NCBI GenBank assembly: GCA_959023295.1
Contig: CAUFBM010000011.1
Coordinates: 7,944-71,943, forward strand
Source of the DNA: an uncultured Collinsella sp.
GTDB taxonomy: Bacteria; Actinomycetota; Coriobacteriia; Coriobacteriales; Coriobacteriaceae
DNA length: 64,000 nucleotides
Direction: 5' to 3'
The notes under the pieces were generated by a model. It worked only from the letters and a program-made list of their open reading frames with translations, was not told where the DNA came from and ran no database searches. Positions 1 to 7,686 of the stretch are shown piece by piece; the first letter of the stretch is position 1; each line of letters opens with the position of its first letter. A program made the position numbers and the translations under genes.

Positions 1-2
1 AG

Positions 3-758
3 TATGTGGTGGTGGGAGGCATGCCCGACGCGGTCAATTCCTTCTTGGCGACGCGCAACGTCGACGAGGTTCGGAACATCCACCGCGATCTTCACGCCCT
101 GTATCGCGATGACATCGCAAAGTACGCTCCGCCCGAGCTACGCTTGGTTATTCGAGATATCTATGATTTGATTCCCAGCGAGGCCGGCTCCAAAAACAAG
201 CGATTCAAACTGTCATCGATTAACGGTGTCAAACGTTTTTCGCAGGTGACAGATCATTTTCTCTGGCTATCGGAGGCGGGTGTCGCGCTTCCCGTGTATA
301 ACGTAACGGCGCCCGTGGCACCCCTTTTATTGGGGGAGCAACGAAATCTGTTTAAGCTGTTTTACTTGGACACCGGAATGCTCATGTCGTCGTATTCCAA
401 GAAGGTTGCCCAAGGGGTATTTGATGGCGAGGCAGAAGACGCCTTTGGCATGAACATGGGAGCGGCGTTTGAGGGCTTTGTTGCCCAGGAGCTCAAAGCC
501 CATGGATTCAGATTGCGCTACTTTACGTCCAAAAAGGTCGGTGAGCTCGATTTTGTGGAAGAGACGTTCGATGGGGAAGTGTTTGCCATCGAGGTCAAAT
601 CGGGCAAGAGCTTTAAGTCCCACGCGGCACTCGATAACGCACTGGCAACGAAGGGCTACGGAATCGACCGTGCTCTGGTGCTTGCTGAGTGCAACCTGCA
701 CCGCGATGGAGAGGTGTTGTATCTGCCCATCTTTATGGCGGGCCTCTTGGAGCCGTAA
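3..758 (+). CDS. ATP-binding protein with DUF4143 domain, 5' truncated
   Basis: The reading frame is open from the window edge and no start can be assigned, so this is the C-terminal part of a larger protein. The visible 250 residues begin with GGMPDAV, which is typical of the junction after the AAA ATPase core in the DUF4143 family. Near the end, LDFVEETFDGEVFAIEVKSGK-like spacing (about residues 178-199) has the D...ExK pattern of a PD-(D/E)XK nuclease-like fold, as known for DUF4143. The Walker motifs would lie upstream, outside the window. These proteins are common accessory ATPases of unknown target. It converges on the next gene with a 37-bp gap and no clear terminator. The family call is firm; the function is unknown. 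Confidence 0.85.
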   Translation, partial: YVVVGGMPDAVNSFLATRNVDEVRNIHRDLHALYRDDIAKYAPPELRLVIRDIYDLIPSEAGSKNKRFKLSSINGVKRFSQVTDHFLWLSEAGVALPVYNVTAPVAPLLLGEQRNLFKLFYLDTGMLMSSYSKKVAQGVFDGEAEDAFGMNMGAAFEGFVAQELKAHGFRLRYFTSKKVGELDFVEETFDGEVFAIEVKSGKSFKSHAALDNALATKGYGIDRALVLAECNLHRDGEVLYLPIFMAGLLEP

Positions 759-795
759 CGCGTTGCCGGCTCTTCCAGCCCTCCTTTAACCTTCG

Positions 796-1614
796 CTACT
801 CGTCTCCGTCGTTGGGGTCGCCTTTGAGGGTGTTGATGTCCAGGTACTGGTTGTCGTCCTCTTTTTGCTGCGTTGCCGATTCGGACGCGTTGGGGCCACG
901 GAACAGCTGGAATCCCTCAAATGCGATCACGCCGACCAGAGCGATGATGATGGCGATAAAGACAACCTTTGCCGCCTGCGAAAACTCAGAAAAGCGCGGC
1001 GGTTCTTCTTCGGTGTGGTAATCGGCAGCGCGCTCATCGTCGGTGCCGTGGGTATACGACGATGCCGAGGCTGCCTTTACGCTCGCTTGGTTGTAATCGG
1101 GAGCGGGCGTGGCGGCAAACGGGTCGCGAGAATAGCTGCTCGACGTTTGGCCGTAATCCTCGGTTTCGATGCGGCCGGCGCGAGGCTGTTCGCTCGGGCG
1201 GTTGGCGTATGCTGCGGTGTTGTCGTATGCGGAGTCGCGTTCTTCGGCAGCCGCAAACAGGGGGTTTACCGGAATGTCGAGCGCCGGCATGCCGCCCGAG
1301 GTCTCGTCCAGATCTGCCGCCGCCCAGGAATCGAAGGCAAACTGGCGGGTTGCAAAGTCGTCGAGATCCGCAACGGGCGGTTCGGGCGCATTGTGCTGTG
1401 CCGCGGCGATAAACGATGCCGTCTCGGTAGGATCGCCTGCCGAAGGGGTTTTGCCGCCCATGAGTTCATCGGCGGTCCAAGGTCGGTCGCTCATCACGTC
1501 GTCGAGGCTCAACGCAAACAGATCGTCTTCGCCCTCGTCAAACGCGTTTTTCGCATGCCTGGCGGTAGGCGCGGTGCCTCCGTGGCTGCTGCGTGATGCG
1601 TTGCTCGACCTCAT
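796..1614 (-). CDS. Hypothetical membrane-anchored protein with long acidic N-terminal region
   Basis: A 272-residue protein that I cannot assign to a named family. Residues 1-215 are polar, acidic and low in predicted structure (many D, E, S, P and A, with short DDLFALSL and DDVMSDRP patches). A single hydrophobic segment follows at about 217-237 (VVFIAIIIALVGVIAF), then a 35-residue acidic C-terminal tail. With no signal peptide, the likely topology is a cytoplasmic N-terminus and a short external tail. The start is supported by AAGGA about nine bases upstream on the minus strand. A perfect TATAAT lies 35 bp upstream of the start. It shares its strand with the regulator behind it, 120 bp away. 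Function not inferred. Confidence 0.7.
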   Translation of the reverse strand: MRSSNASRSSHGGTAPTARHAKNAFDEGEDDLFALSLDDVMSDRPWTADELMGGKTPSAGDPTETASFIAAAQHNAPEPPVADLDDFATRQFAFDSWAAADLDETSGGMPALDIPVNPLFAAAEERDSAYDNTAAYANRPSEQPRAGRIETEDYGQTSSSYSRDPFAATPAPDYNQASVKAASASSYTHGTDDERAADYHTEEEPPRFSEFSQAAKVVFIAIIIALVGVIAFEGFQLFRGPNASESATQQKEDDNQYLDINTLKGDPNDGDE

Positions 1615-1648
1615 CTTGTCCCATCCTTTCGAACTGTCTAGCCCTTCG

Positions 1649-1654
1649 ATTATA
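1649..1654 (-). promoter_or_regulatory. Candidate -10 box for the hypothetical gene at 796-1614
   Basis: The minus strand reads TATAAT, 35 bp before the ATG. No convincing -35 hexamer is seen at 16-18 bp, so only the -10 is offered. Confidence 0.35.
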
Positions 1655-1734
1655 TGGAACTTGCCTTGTCACCGATGCCCGGATTCGCGCATTCAAGAAC
1701 TCGTACTAAGGGGAGGATGGTTCAGGCGGGTCGT

Positions 1735-2388
1735 TTACTTGTCGTCAGCCTCTGCCTTGGCCTCGTTGAGGTAGCTGTAGAAGCTGTACTTGGAGATGCC
1801 AAAGAACTCGCAGGCGCGCTCGCTCGATTTGGAGATAAGGAAGGCGCCGCGGCGGTCGAGGTATCCGATAGCGCGAATGCGCTCGTCCTTGGTCATGAGG
1901 GCGGCGGGCTTGCCCACGTATTGCTCGCACTCGCGCAGCAGGTCCTCGAGCAGGTCGCCGATGTTTTTGGTGATGGGCTCGGGCACGGTGTATCCCTTGT
2001 CGCCTGTGCCGGTGAGCGCGTCGAGCGTGCGCTCAAATGCCTTCATGAGCGTGATGTCAAAGTTGATGCCCATAATGCCAACGGGGTTGCCGTTATCATC
2101 GCGAATGAAGATGGTCGACGATTTGAGCAGCTTGCCATCGGCGGTCTTGGTGAGGTGCGGCGCGCAGTCGTGGACCTCGGTGGCATCCTCGTGCATGGAC
2201 TCGAGCACGATGTGGCTGGGACCGTCGCCCAGTTTGCGTCCGCTGACGTGGCCGTTTTCAATCGCCACGATAGAGTGGTCCATGTCCTCGGTCTCCAGAT
2301 CGTGGACGACGATTTCGCAGCTGGGGCCAAACTGTAGCGCCAGGCTGTGCGCAAGACGCTTGTAAAACTCAATCTGTGCGGGGGTCAT
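1735..2388 (-). CDS. YheO-type PAS/HTH transcriptional regulator
   Basis: A 217-residue DNA-binding regulator of the YheO family: an N-terminal PAS-like domain (about 1-120, with EIVVHDLE and the IVAIENGHVSGR stretch) and a C-terminal helix-turn-helix (about 160-215, ending ACEFFGISKYSFYSYLNE). The frame is open 17 codons further upstream, but the ATG at 2388 is chosen because AGGAAGG lies six bases before it and the protein then starts at the family's usual point (MTPAQIEFY). In known relatives the PAS domain senses small ligands and the HTH binds nearby operons. Its position beside molybdenum hydroxylase accessory genes is suggestive only. The ligand is unknown. Confidence 0.85.
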   Translation of the reverse strand: MTPAQIEFYKRLAHSLALQFGPSCEIVVHDLETEDMDHSIVAIENGHVSGRKLGDGPSHIVLESMHEDATEVHDCAPHLTKTADGKLLKSSTIFIRDDNGNPVGIMGINFDITLMKAFERTLDALTGTGDKGYTVPEPITKNIGDLLEDLLRECEQYVGKPAALMTKDERIRAIGYLDRRGAFLISKSSERACEFFGISKYSFYSYLNEAKAEADDK

Positions 2389-2553
2389 GGGTGCCTTCCT
2401 AAAAATAAGTTTGGGCTCACTGTGCCACAAATGCCACATGGTCGCAAATAACGAAAGCGTCGCTGCGTTATAAGGCCGCCAACGGCCAGGACACCATCTT
2501 TATGCACCCGCGGCGCGAGTTATGGGTACGATGGCTTCAGGGGAGGTATCGAC

Positions 2554-3144
2554 ATGAAACTTGGATGCGTCATTATGGCTTCGGGCGAGGGCAAGCGGTT
2601 TGGATCTAACAAGATGTTTGCTGATATCTGCGGAAAGCCGCTGATTCAGCGGACGATTGAGTCGGTGCCCAAAGGATTTGACGTTGTTGTTACGACGCGC
2701 TGGCCCCAAGTTGCCGAGATTTGCCGTGAGCTGCGCTGCGCGTGCGCGCTGCACGATGGCGCGCTCAGGAGCGAGAGTGTGCGCGCCGGTCTTACCTGGG
2801 GAGCCGATCGCGGCTGGAGGGGCTGTCTCTTTTTGCCGGGCGACCAGCCGCTCGTGAGTTCGGATTCCTTTGAAGCACTCGCCGGTGCTTTTAAGGCCAA
2901 CGGCGGTGTCGCGCCCGTGCGTCTTGCCCTAAACGGTGAACCCGCCTCTCCAGTGCTGTTCCCTGCGAACTTCTTTCCCGATCTTATGGGGCTTAAGGGA
3001 AAGGATGGCGGATCGTCGCTGCTGCGCGGCCGCGTCGATGTCCAGTTGGTCGAGGCGCGCGCGTACGAGCTGTGGGACGTTGACACAGCCAAGGGTCAGC
3101 GCCGTGTCTCGGAGCACATCGCCGCTTGCTACGTGCCTCGCTAG
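2554..3144 (+). CDS. MocA/MobA-like nucleotidyltransferase
   Basis: A 196-residue NTP transferase of the MobA-like family. The N-terminus carries the nucleotide-binding loop ASGEGKRFGSNK (residues 9-20), followed by the LPGDQPL motif around residue 91, which holds the metal-binding aspartate. E. coli MocA transfers CMP to molybdopterin to make the cytosine dinucleotide cofactor used by xanthine-dehydrogenase-type enzymes. The neighbours (YqeC, YqeB, XdhC) match that role, so maturation of a selenium-dependent molybdenum hydroxylase is the likely job. It is convergent with yqeC, 26 bp apart. Whether it makes MCD or another product cannot be decided from sequence alone. Confidence 0.82.
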   Translation: MKLGCVIMASGEGKRFGSNKMFADICGKPLIQRTIESVPKGFDVVVTTRWPQVAEICRELRCACALHDGALRSESVRAGLTWGADRGWRGCLFLPGDQPLVSSDSFEALAGAFKANGGVAPVRLALNGEPASPVLFPANFFPDLMGLKGKDGGSSLLRGRVDVQLVEARAYELWDVDTAKGQRRVSEHIAACYVPR

Positions 3145-3170
3145 CAGAAAGGGCGCCAGGGTAGCGCCGG

Positions 3171-3905
3171 CTACTTGAGGCTGCTGGCGACGATGGGGCG
3201 GCCGAGAGCTGCCTCGAAGCGGTCGGCCATCGTTGGGTCGGCAAGCGTGTCGACTTGGTTAAGCATGACGCGCGAGGCGTCGAGCCTAAGCTCTTGCATC
3301 TCGGCATTGAGCACCTGGGCGACGCGCTCGGGCGTGGCGATGTCGGTGAGCTCGCAGCCGCAGCGCTCGCAAAAGAGCTCGGGACGGTGGACGGCTTCGT
3401 TGATGGGCTTGCCGAGCCCCGAAGCGCCGACGATCCAGGCGATGTCGGCTGTGCCAGAGGGAATTACCGGCTCCCAGGCGGCGTGGGCCTTGAGCGGGAG
3501 CCGCTTGCTGCCGTCTGCCTCGGCCAGGACGTAGTCAAAGCGCTGCGCCAGCTGGTCGAGCGCCTCGGCAGGGGAGGAGAGCTTGCCCGTCTCGGGGTCC
3601 AAGACACCAGCTTGGCAGATGCTTCCCCGCACAAGCCCCGAGCAGGCCTCGCAGGTGCAGCCTGGGGCGTGTAAGGCACCTGGCTTCCAGGGCGCGGCGT
3701 CCAGGCGACGGTTCGACCCGTCCCATGGCACGCCGGCGACGGGAAACATATGCGTGGTGGTGCAGAGGAGCACGCGGCCGCCGGCGCGCATAAGCTCAAG
3801 GCCGAGCGTCTTTAGCAGGGTCGACTTGCCACCGCTGCCGATAATTGCGGTAATGCCCGGCTCGATCTTGAGCGCCGAGGCAAGGCCCCCGTTAATCGTT
3901 TCCAT
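3171..3905 (-). CDS. yqeC: YqeC-like selenium-dependent hydroxylase accessory protein
   Basis: A 244-residue P-loop protein of the YqeC family, which comparative genomics links to selenium-dependent molybdenum hydroxylases. The P-loop is GSGGKST at residues 23-29, and CTTTHMFP follows at about 49-56. Two cysteine pairs (CTCEAC near 83, CERCGC near 182) could bind metal, which is inference. It is read divergently from yqeB, sharing a roughly 100-bp intergenic region, and converges on the MocA-like gene. The exact biochemical step is not established for the family. The family call rests on motif and gene context. Confidence 0.82.
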   Translation of the reverse strand: METINGGLASALKIEPGITAIIGSGGKSTLLKTLGLELMRAGGRVLLCTTTHMFPVAGVPWDGSNRRLDAAPWKPGALHAPGCTCEACSGLVRGSICQAGVLDPETGKLSSPAEALDQLAQRFDYVLAEADGSKRLPLKAHAAWEPVIPSGTADIAWIVGASGLGKPINEAVHRPELFCERCGCELTDIATPERVAQVLNAEMQELRLDASRVMLNQVDTLADPTMADRFEAALGRPIVASSLK

Positions 3906-4006
3906 CTGTTCACCGCCGTATAATGCTGTGATAAGAAATAATCATTAGCGTAGCGGCAGAACCGCTTTTGCTCTGATAAACCGTAGCACAGGGAGGTGCC
4001 CCGGGA

Positions 4007-4801
4007 ATGCTCGTTTATGTTCGCGGCGCCGGCGATATCGCCACGGGTGTGGCTGCTCGTCTGGTGCGCGCCGGCGTGTCGGTCGTCATGGCCGATATCG
4101 CGGTCCCCACGTGCATCCGTCGCACGATCAGTTTTTGCGAGGCCATTCGCTTGGGCGAGGTTGAGGTCGAGGGCATTCGCGCCCGCTTGGCACAGACGCC
4201 GGCCGAGGCGCTTGAGATTACCGAGGCGGGGGATGTCGCCGTGGTGGTGGACCCCCAGGCACAGATGCTCGGCGAGCTTAAGCCCGCGGCCGTGGTCGAC
4301 GCGATTCTGGCCAAGCGCAACTTGGGCACCACGCGCGATATGGCGCCTGCCGTCATCGCGTTAGGGCCGGGCTTTACCGCACCGGTCGATTGCGATGCCG
4401 TGGTCGAGACTATGCGCGGTCATTTCCTCGGCCGCGTGATTACCCAGGGCTCACCCCAGCCCAATACGGGCGTGCCGGGTATCATCGCCGGATACGGCGA
4501 GGAGCGTGTTATCCACAGCCCTGCCGCCGGCGTGTTTAGGTCCGACCATGCGATCGGCGACATCGTGAGTGCCGGCGAGTGCGTTGGGTATGCGGGCGAT
4601 ACGCCCATGTTCACGACGATTGACGGCTGCTTGCGCGGCCTTTTGGCAGATGGCGTCCAGGTCGCCGAGGGCTTTAAGTGCGCCGATGTCGACCCGCGCG
4701 GTGACGCCAGCTACATCAACTATATTTCGGACAAGGCGACATCGGTCGGCGGCGGCGTGCTCGAGGCGCTCGCCATGCTCACCGACGTTTTTAGGGGATA
4801 G
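4007..4801 (+). CDS. yqeB: YqeB/EF2563-family selenium-dependent molybdenum hydroxylase protein
   Basis: A 264-residue protein whose N-terminus (VRGAGDIATGVAARL, residues 4-18) is a dinucleotide-binding-like loop typical of the EF2563/YqeB family, a marker of labile-selenium molybdenum enzymes. The central stretch ALGPGFTAP and the GRVITQGSPQPNTG segment (about 145-158) are also characteristic. GGGAGG lies ten bases before the ATG. It is followed by xdhC nine bases later, so the two probably form one transcript. It presumably acts in cofactor selenation or insertion; this is inferred from genomic co-occurrence, because no direct assay defines the family. Confidence 0.85.
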   Translation: MLVYVRGAGDIATGVAARLVRAGVSVVMADIAVPTCIRRTISFCEAIRLGEVEVEGIRARLAQTPAEALEITEAGDVAVVVDPQAQMLGELKPAAVVDAILAKRNLGTTRDMAPAVIALGPGFTAPVDCDAVVETMRGHFLGRVITQGSPQPNTGVPGIIAGYGEERVIHSPAAGVFRSDHAIGDIVSAGECVGYAGDTPMFTTIDGCLRGLLADGVQVAEGFKCADVDPRGDASYINYISDKATSVGGGVLEALAMLTDVFRG

Positions 4802-4810
4802 GAAGCGACG

Positions 4811-5854
4811 ATGGAAAAGCTCGATGTGGTGAATGCTGCGCTTGGCGCTCTGAAGGCTGGTAAGACGTGCGAGCTCGTGGTCGTGGCCGGTACGGCGGGG
4901 TCGTCGCCGCGCGGCGTGGGCGCCTGGATGGCCGTCTTTGCCGACGGTAGCCAAGCGGGTACCATCGGCGGCGGCAAAATCGAGCTCTTTGCGCTGGGCG
5001 AGGCCCTCGAGCTGCTGTCCGCAGGGCAGTCGCGCCTGGTCCGCTATACCATGGGCGGCGAGAGCTCCGATACCGGCATGATCTGCGGCGGAGCCATCTG
5101 CCTGTGCTATCTGCACCTGGACGCGACCCAGGCGCCGTTGTTCCAGTCGGTTGCCGACGTCTTGGCGTATCGACGCATCGGCGACTTCGTCATCGACTTT
5201 GAGCCGTTTATCGCAAGCGCGCTCGAATGCGACGCTGATGAATACCATGGTGAGGAGTCGCGCCGCACCATAATGGGCTGCCCCGAGCTTTCGCTGGTGG
5301 AGGAGGGGAGTAAGGTCACCCACACCAACGCGGCCTCCGAGATTCCCGCGGCGCACATCGAGACGCTCTGCCCCGAGGGCCTGACCTATATCTTTGGCTG
5401 CGGACACGTGGGCGCCGCGACGGCGCGCGTGCTCACGGCGGCGGGCTTTGCCGTCGTGGCCTGCGACGATCGCCCCGGCACGCTGACGCCCGAATGGGTG
5501 CCCGGTGTCTACGACCGTCGCCTGGTCGACTACAAGAATCTGGACGAGCTGTGCCCCATCGGCCCGCGCGACTTGGTGGTCGTGGCCACAGCAGGCCACA
5601 AGTCCGATATCGACGTGGTGATTCAGGCAATGCGCGCCAAGCCTGCCTACCTGGGCTGTCTGGGTTCGCGCCGCAAGACGGCCTTTGTGCGGGCCCGTTT
5701 GGAGCAAGAGGGCTTTACGCAGGAACAGATCGACGGGTTGCACCTGCCGATCGGCGTTGCCATCGAGGCAGAGGATCCCGAGGAGATCGCCATCTCCATC
5801 GCCGCCGAGATGATTCACCTGCGCCGCACCAAGCTCGTCCCCCGCAAGCGCTAA
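4811..5854 (+). CDS. xdhC: XdhC/CoxI family molybdenum-enzyme maturation protein
   Basis: A 347-residue XdhC-family chaperone that in characterised relatives binds molybdenum cofactor, promotes its sulfuration and hands it to xanthine dehydrogenase. An N-terminal XdhC_CoxI domain (about 10-75, with GSSPRGVGAWM and GTIGGGKIE) is followed by a C-terminal Rossmann domain starting at about 193 (FGCGHVGAATARVL). The full two-domain length is present. It sits nine bases after yqeB. A 67-bp palindrome begins 17 bp after its stop and could end the transcript. No hydroxylase structural subunit is encoded in the window. Confidence 0.9.
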   Translation: MEKLDVVNAALGALKAGKTCELVVVAGTAGSSPRGVGAWMAVFADGSQAGTIGGGKIELFALGEALELLSAGQSRLVRYTMGGESSDTGMICGGAICLCYLHLDATQAPLFQSVADVLAYRRIGDFVIDFEPFIASALECDADEYHGEESRRTIMGCPELSLVEEGSKVTHTNAASEIPAAHIETLCPEGLTYIFGCGHVGAATARVLTAAGFAVVACDDRPGTLTPEWVPGVYDRRLVDYKNLDELCPIGPRDLVVVATAGHKSDIDVVIQAMRAKPAYLGCLGSRRKTAFVRARLEQEGFTQEQIDGLHLPIGVAIEAEDPEEIAISIAAEMIHLRRTKLVPRKR

Positions 5855-5871
5855 TCGCATCCCCATCAATA

Positions 5872-5938
5872 AGTTGCGGTGAAATACGGACTGTTTAAGC
5901 CAGTTAAGCCGTCAAACAGTCCCTATTTCACCGCAACT
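5872..5938. repeat. 67-bp palindromic element, copy 1
   Basis: Imperfect palindrome, 25-bp arms with one mismatch (5872-5896 and 5914-5938), ends AGTTGCGGTGAAATA and TATTTCACCGCAACT. It differs from the copy at 7383-7449 at only two central bases and has the same orientation. It lies between xdhC and the permease and could act as a transcript end, although no T-run follows. Confidence 0.92.
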
Positions 5939-5998
5939 GCTGTTTGACTCCGGGGGATGCAGGATTGCGGGTCAAAATGCTACCTGTGCCATATGCCC

Positions 5999-6004
5999 TA
6001 TAAT
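5999..6004 (+). promoter_or_regulatory. Candidate -10 box for the NCS2 permease gene
   Basis: Perfect TATAAT 52 bp before the chosen permease start. No good -35 is visible at normal spacing. The transcript would begin with a short CCGCCC/GGGCGG hairpin (6007-6021) before the GGGAGG ribosome site. Confidence 0.45.
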
Positions 6005-6055
6005 GTCCGCCCGTTGGGCGGCATGGGGCCGCTGCCTGGGGTATGGGAGGCGCAA

Positions 6056-7369
6056 ATGGCAGAGTCGGCAGCAGGGGACTCCCTGTTCGAGCGTACGGGA
6101 AAAGTATCGTTTGTGCAGGTATTGCCCCATGCGTTGCAGCATGTTCTGGCTGCGTTCGCGGGCATCGTCACGCCTGCCATCATCATCGCGTCGGTCTGCG
6201 GCTTTACCCCTCAAGAGGAAGCCGCCGTCATTCAGGCATCGCTGGTTCTCTCGGCGCTCGACATTTTCCTTCAACAGTTCCCCATAAAAGGCGTCGTTGG
6301 TTCGGGCCTGCCCATCGTGATGGGCGCGAGCTTTACCTTCGTGCCGGCACTCAAGGCGGTCGGCCTTGAGCTCGGCTTCGAGGCCGTGCTGGGCGCTCAA
6401 GTTATCGGCGGCGCGCTCGTCGTGCTTTTCGGCCTGCTGTTTAAGCGCGTAAGCTTTCTGTTTCCGGCCCCGGTGCTCGGCACCGTCATCTTTGTGATCG
6501 GCCTGTCTCTGTGCCCGGTCGCCGTGGCTTCTATGGCGGGCGGGGAGAGTGCTGCCGATTTTGGCAGCGTCACCAACTGGGCCGTCGCGCTCGTGACGTT
6601 TGTCGTCACCTTTATGGCCGGCAACTATGGCAAGGGCGCGCTCAAGTTGGGCAGTATCCTGGCCGGCATCTGCGCGGGCTTTGTTTTGGCTGCGGTGCTG
6701 GGCATGGTCGATTTCTCGGCCATCGCGACCGCCAGCTGGTTTGCTCCGCCGGCACTTGGCGCCCATCGTCTGGTGTTCGATCCGGCAGCATGTGCCGTGG
6801 TAGGCGTCGTCGCCATCGTCAACGCCGTGCAGGTTATGGGAGAGTTTGCCGCCGTGTCCTCTGCTGCGCTCGATACCCCCGCGACCGATAGTCAGATCTC
6901 GGGCGGATTGATTGCCAATGGCCTCGTCGGTATGCTTTCGGGCTTTTTGGGCGGCGTCCCCACGGCAACCTTTGGCCAGAATGTGGGTATCATCGCCGAG
7001 AACAAGGTCGTCAACCGTATGGTCTTTACGCTCGTGGCTGCCATCTTGCTCATCGCGGGCCTACTGCCCAAGTGCGCGGCGGTGCTCACGTCCATTCCGC
7101 AGCCGGTTATCGGCGGCGCCACCATTGGCGTGTTCGCGACCATCGGCATGAATGGCGTGGTCATGTTTGCCCGCCACGGCCTGTCTCAGCGCGACACTAC
7201 GCTCATGGGTCTCTCCATCGCCTTTGGCACGGGCATTGAGCGCACAGCCGGTGCGCTTGCCGGCACTGGATTCCCCGCATGGGTTGAAACCGTCTTTGGC
7301 GGATCCTCCATTGCCGTCGCCGCACTTGTCGCCATCGTCCTCAACCTGGTTCTGCCCCGCCAAAAATAA
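6056..7369 (+). CDS. NCS2-family xanthine/uracil permease
   Basis: A 437-residue integral membrane protein with about 12-14 hydrophobic segments. N-terminal QVLPHALQHVLAAFAGIVTP is typical of NCS2/NAT nucleobase:cation symporters. The NAT signature appears as QNVGIIAENK near residue 307; the position that is usually Thr is Asn here, so substrate preference should be read cautiously. The ATG at 6056 is chosen over an upstream in-frame ATG because GGGAGG sits five bases before it. The context of XdhC and YqeB suggests purine (xanthine or urate) import for a molybdenum hydroxylase. Near-identical 67-bp palindromes bracket the gene. Confidence 0.88.
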   Translation: MAESAAGDSLFERTGKVSFVQVLPHALQHVLAAFAGIVTPAIIIASVCGFTPQEEAAVIQASLVLSALDIFLQQFPIKGVVGSGLPIVMGASFTFVPALKAVGLELGFEAVLGAQVIGGALVVLFGLLFKRVSFLFPAPVLGTVIFVIGLSLCPVAVASMAGGESAADFGSVTNWAVALVTFVVTFMAGNYGKGALKLGSILAGICAGFVLAAVLGMVDFSAIATASWFAPPALGAHRLVFDPAACAVVGVVAIVNAVQVMGEFAAVSSAALDTPATDSQISGGLIANGLVGMLSGFLGGVPTATFGQNVGIIAENKVVNRMVFTLVAAILLIAGLLPKCAAVLTSIPQPVIGGATIGVFATIGMNGVVMFARHGLSQRDTTLMGLSIAFGTGIERTAGALAGTGFPAWVETVFGGSSIAVAALVAIVLNLVLPRQK

Positions 7370-7382
7370 CGTCCCATATATG

Positions 7383-7449
7383 AGTTGCGGTGAAATACGG
7401 ACTGTTTAAGCTTGTTAAGCCGTCAAACAGTCCCTATTTCACCGCAACT
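7383..7449. repeat. 67-bp palindromic element, copy 2
   Basis: Same ends and length as copy 1 (65 of 67 bases identical), starting 14 bp after the permease stop. The arms are 7383-7407 and 7425-7449. Seven bases later the 17-bp CCGTCCCCAAGGGATCA motif begins. Confidence 0.92.
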
Positions 7450-7456
7450 GCCATTT

Positions 7457-7473
7457 CCGTCCCCAAGGGATCA
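7457..7473 (+). repeat. 17-bp CCGTCCCCAAGGGATCA motif, copy 1
   Basis: Identical to 26110-26126 and one base different from 54829-54845. It lies seven bases after the 67-bp palindrome, as does the copy at 26110. The core TCCCCAAGGGA is nearly self-complementary. Confidence 0.8.
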
Positions 7474-7686
7474 ATATGTGCGGGGGAGTTGTGGAGTTGT
7501 GCAGGCAGACGAGGTTTTTCTGGAAATACGCTCCCGATGCGCGTATAGTACCGATTGTTTTGTCGGCTCCTGCTGCGTCGAGTCCAAACCGCGAAATGCC
7601 ATGAGCGGCGCGGATGCAGCCAGGAGGCACGAGGACAACCCACCGTGGCCACGCCCCGTGCTTAAAACCCCAAGAAGGAGTGAACA
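7474..7686 (+). other. Leader region of the rplE-led ribosomal operon
   Basis: No gene is seen between the permease palindrome and rplE. TATAGT near 7542 is a plausible -10 but lacks a recognisable -35. The open frames here have no family features. GAAGGAG precedes the rplE ATG. No remnant of rplX or rplN, the usual upstream neighbours, can be recognised. Confidence 0.5.

Noticed and set aside
4451..5869. Minus-strand open frame of about 470 codons opposite yqeB-xdhC
   Set aside because: Composition is that of an antisense shadow (His, Arg, Ala, Gly-rich) and it covers two well-supported genes.
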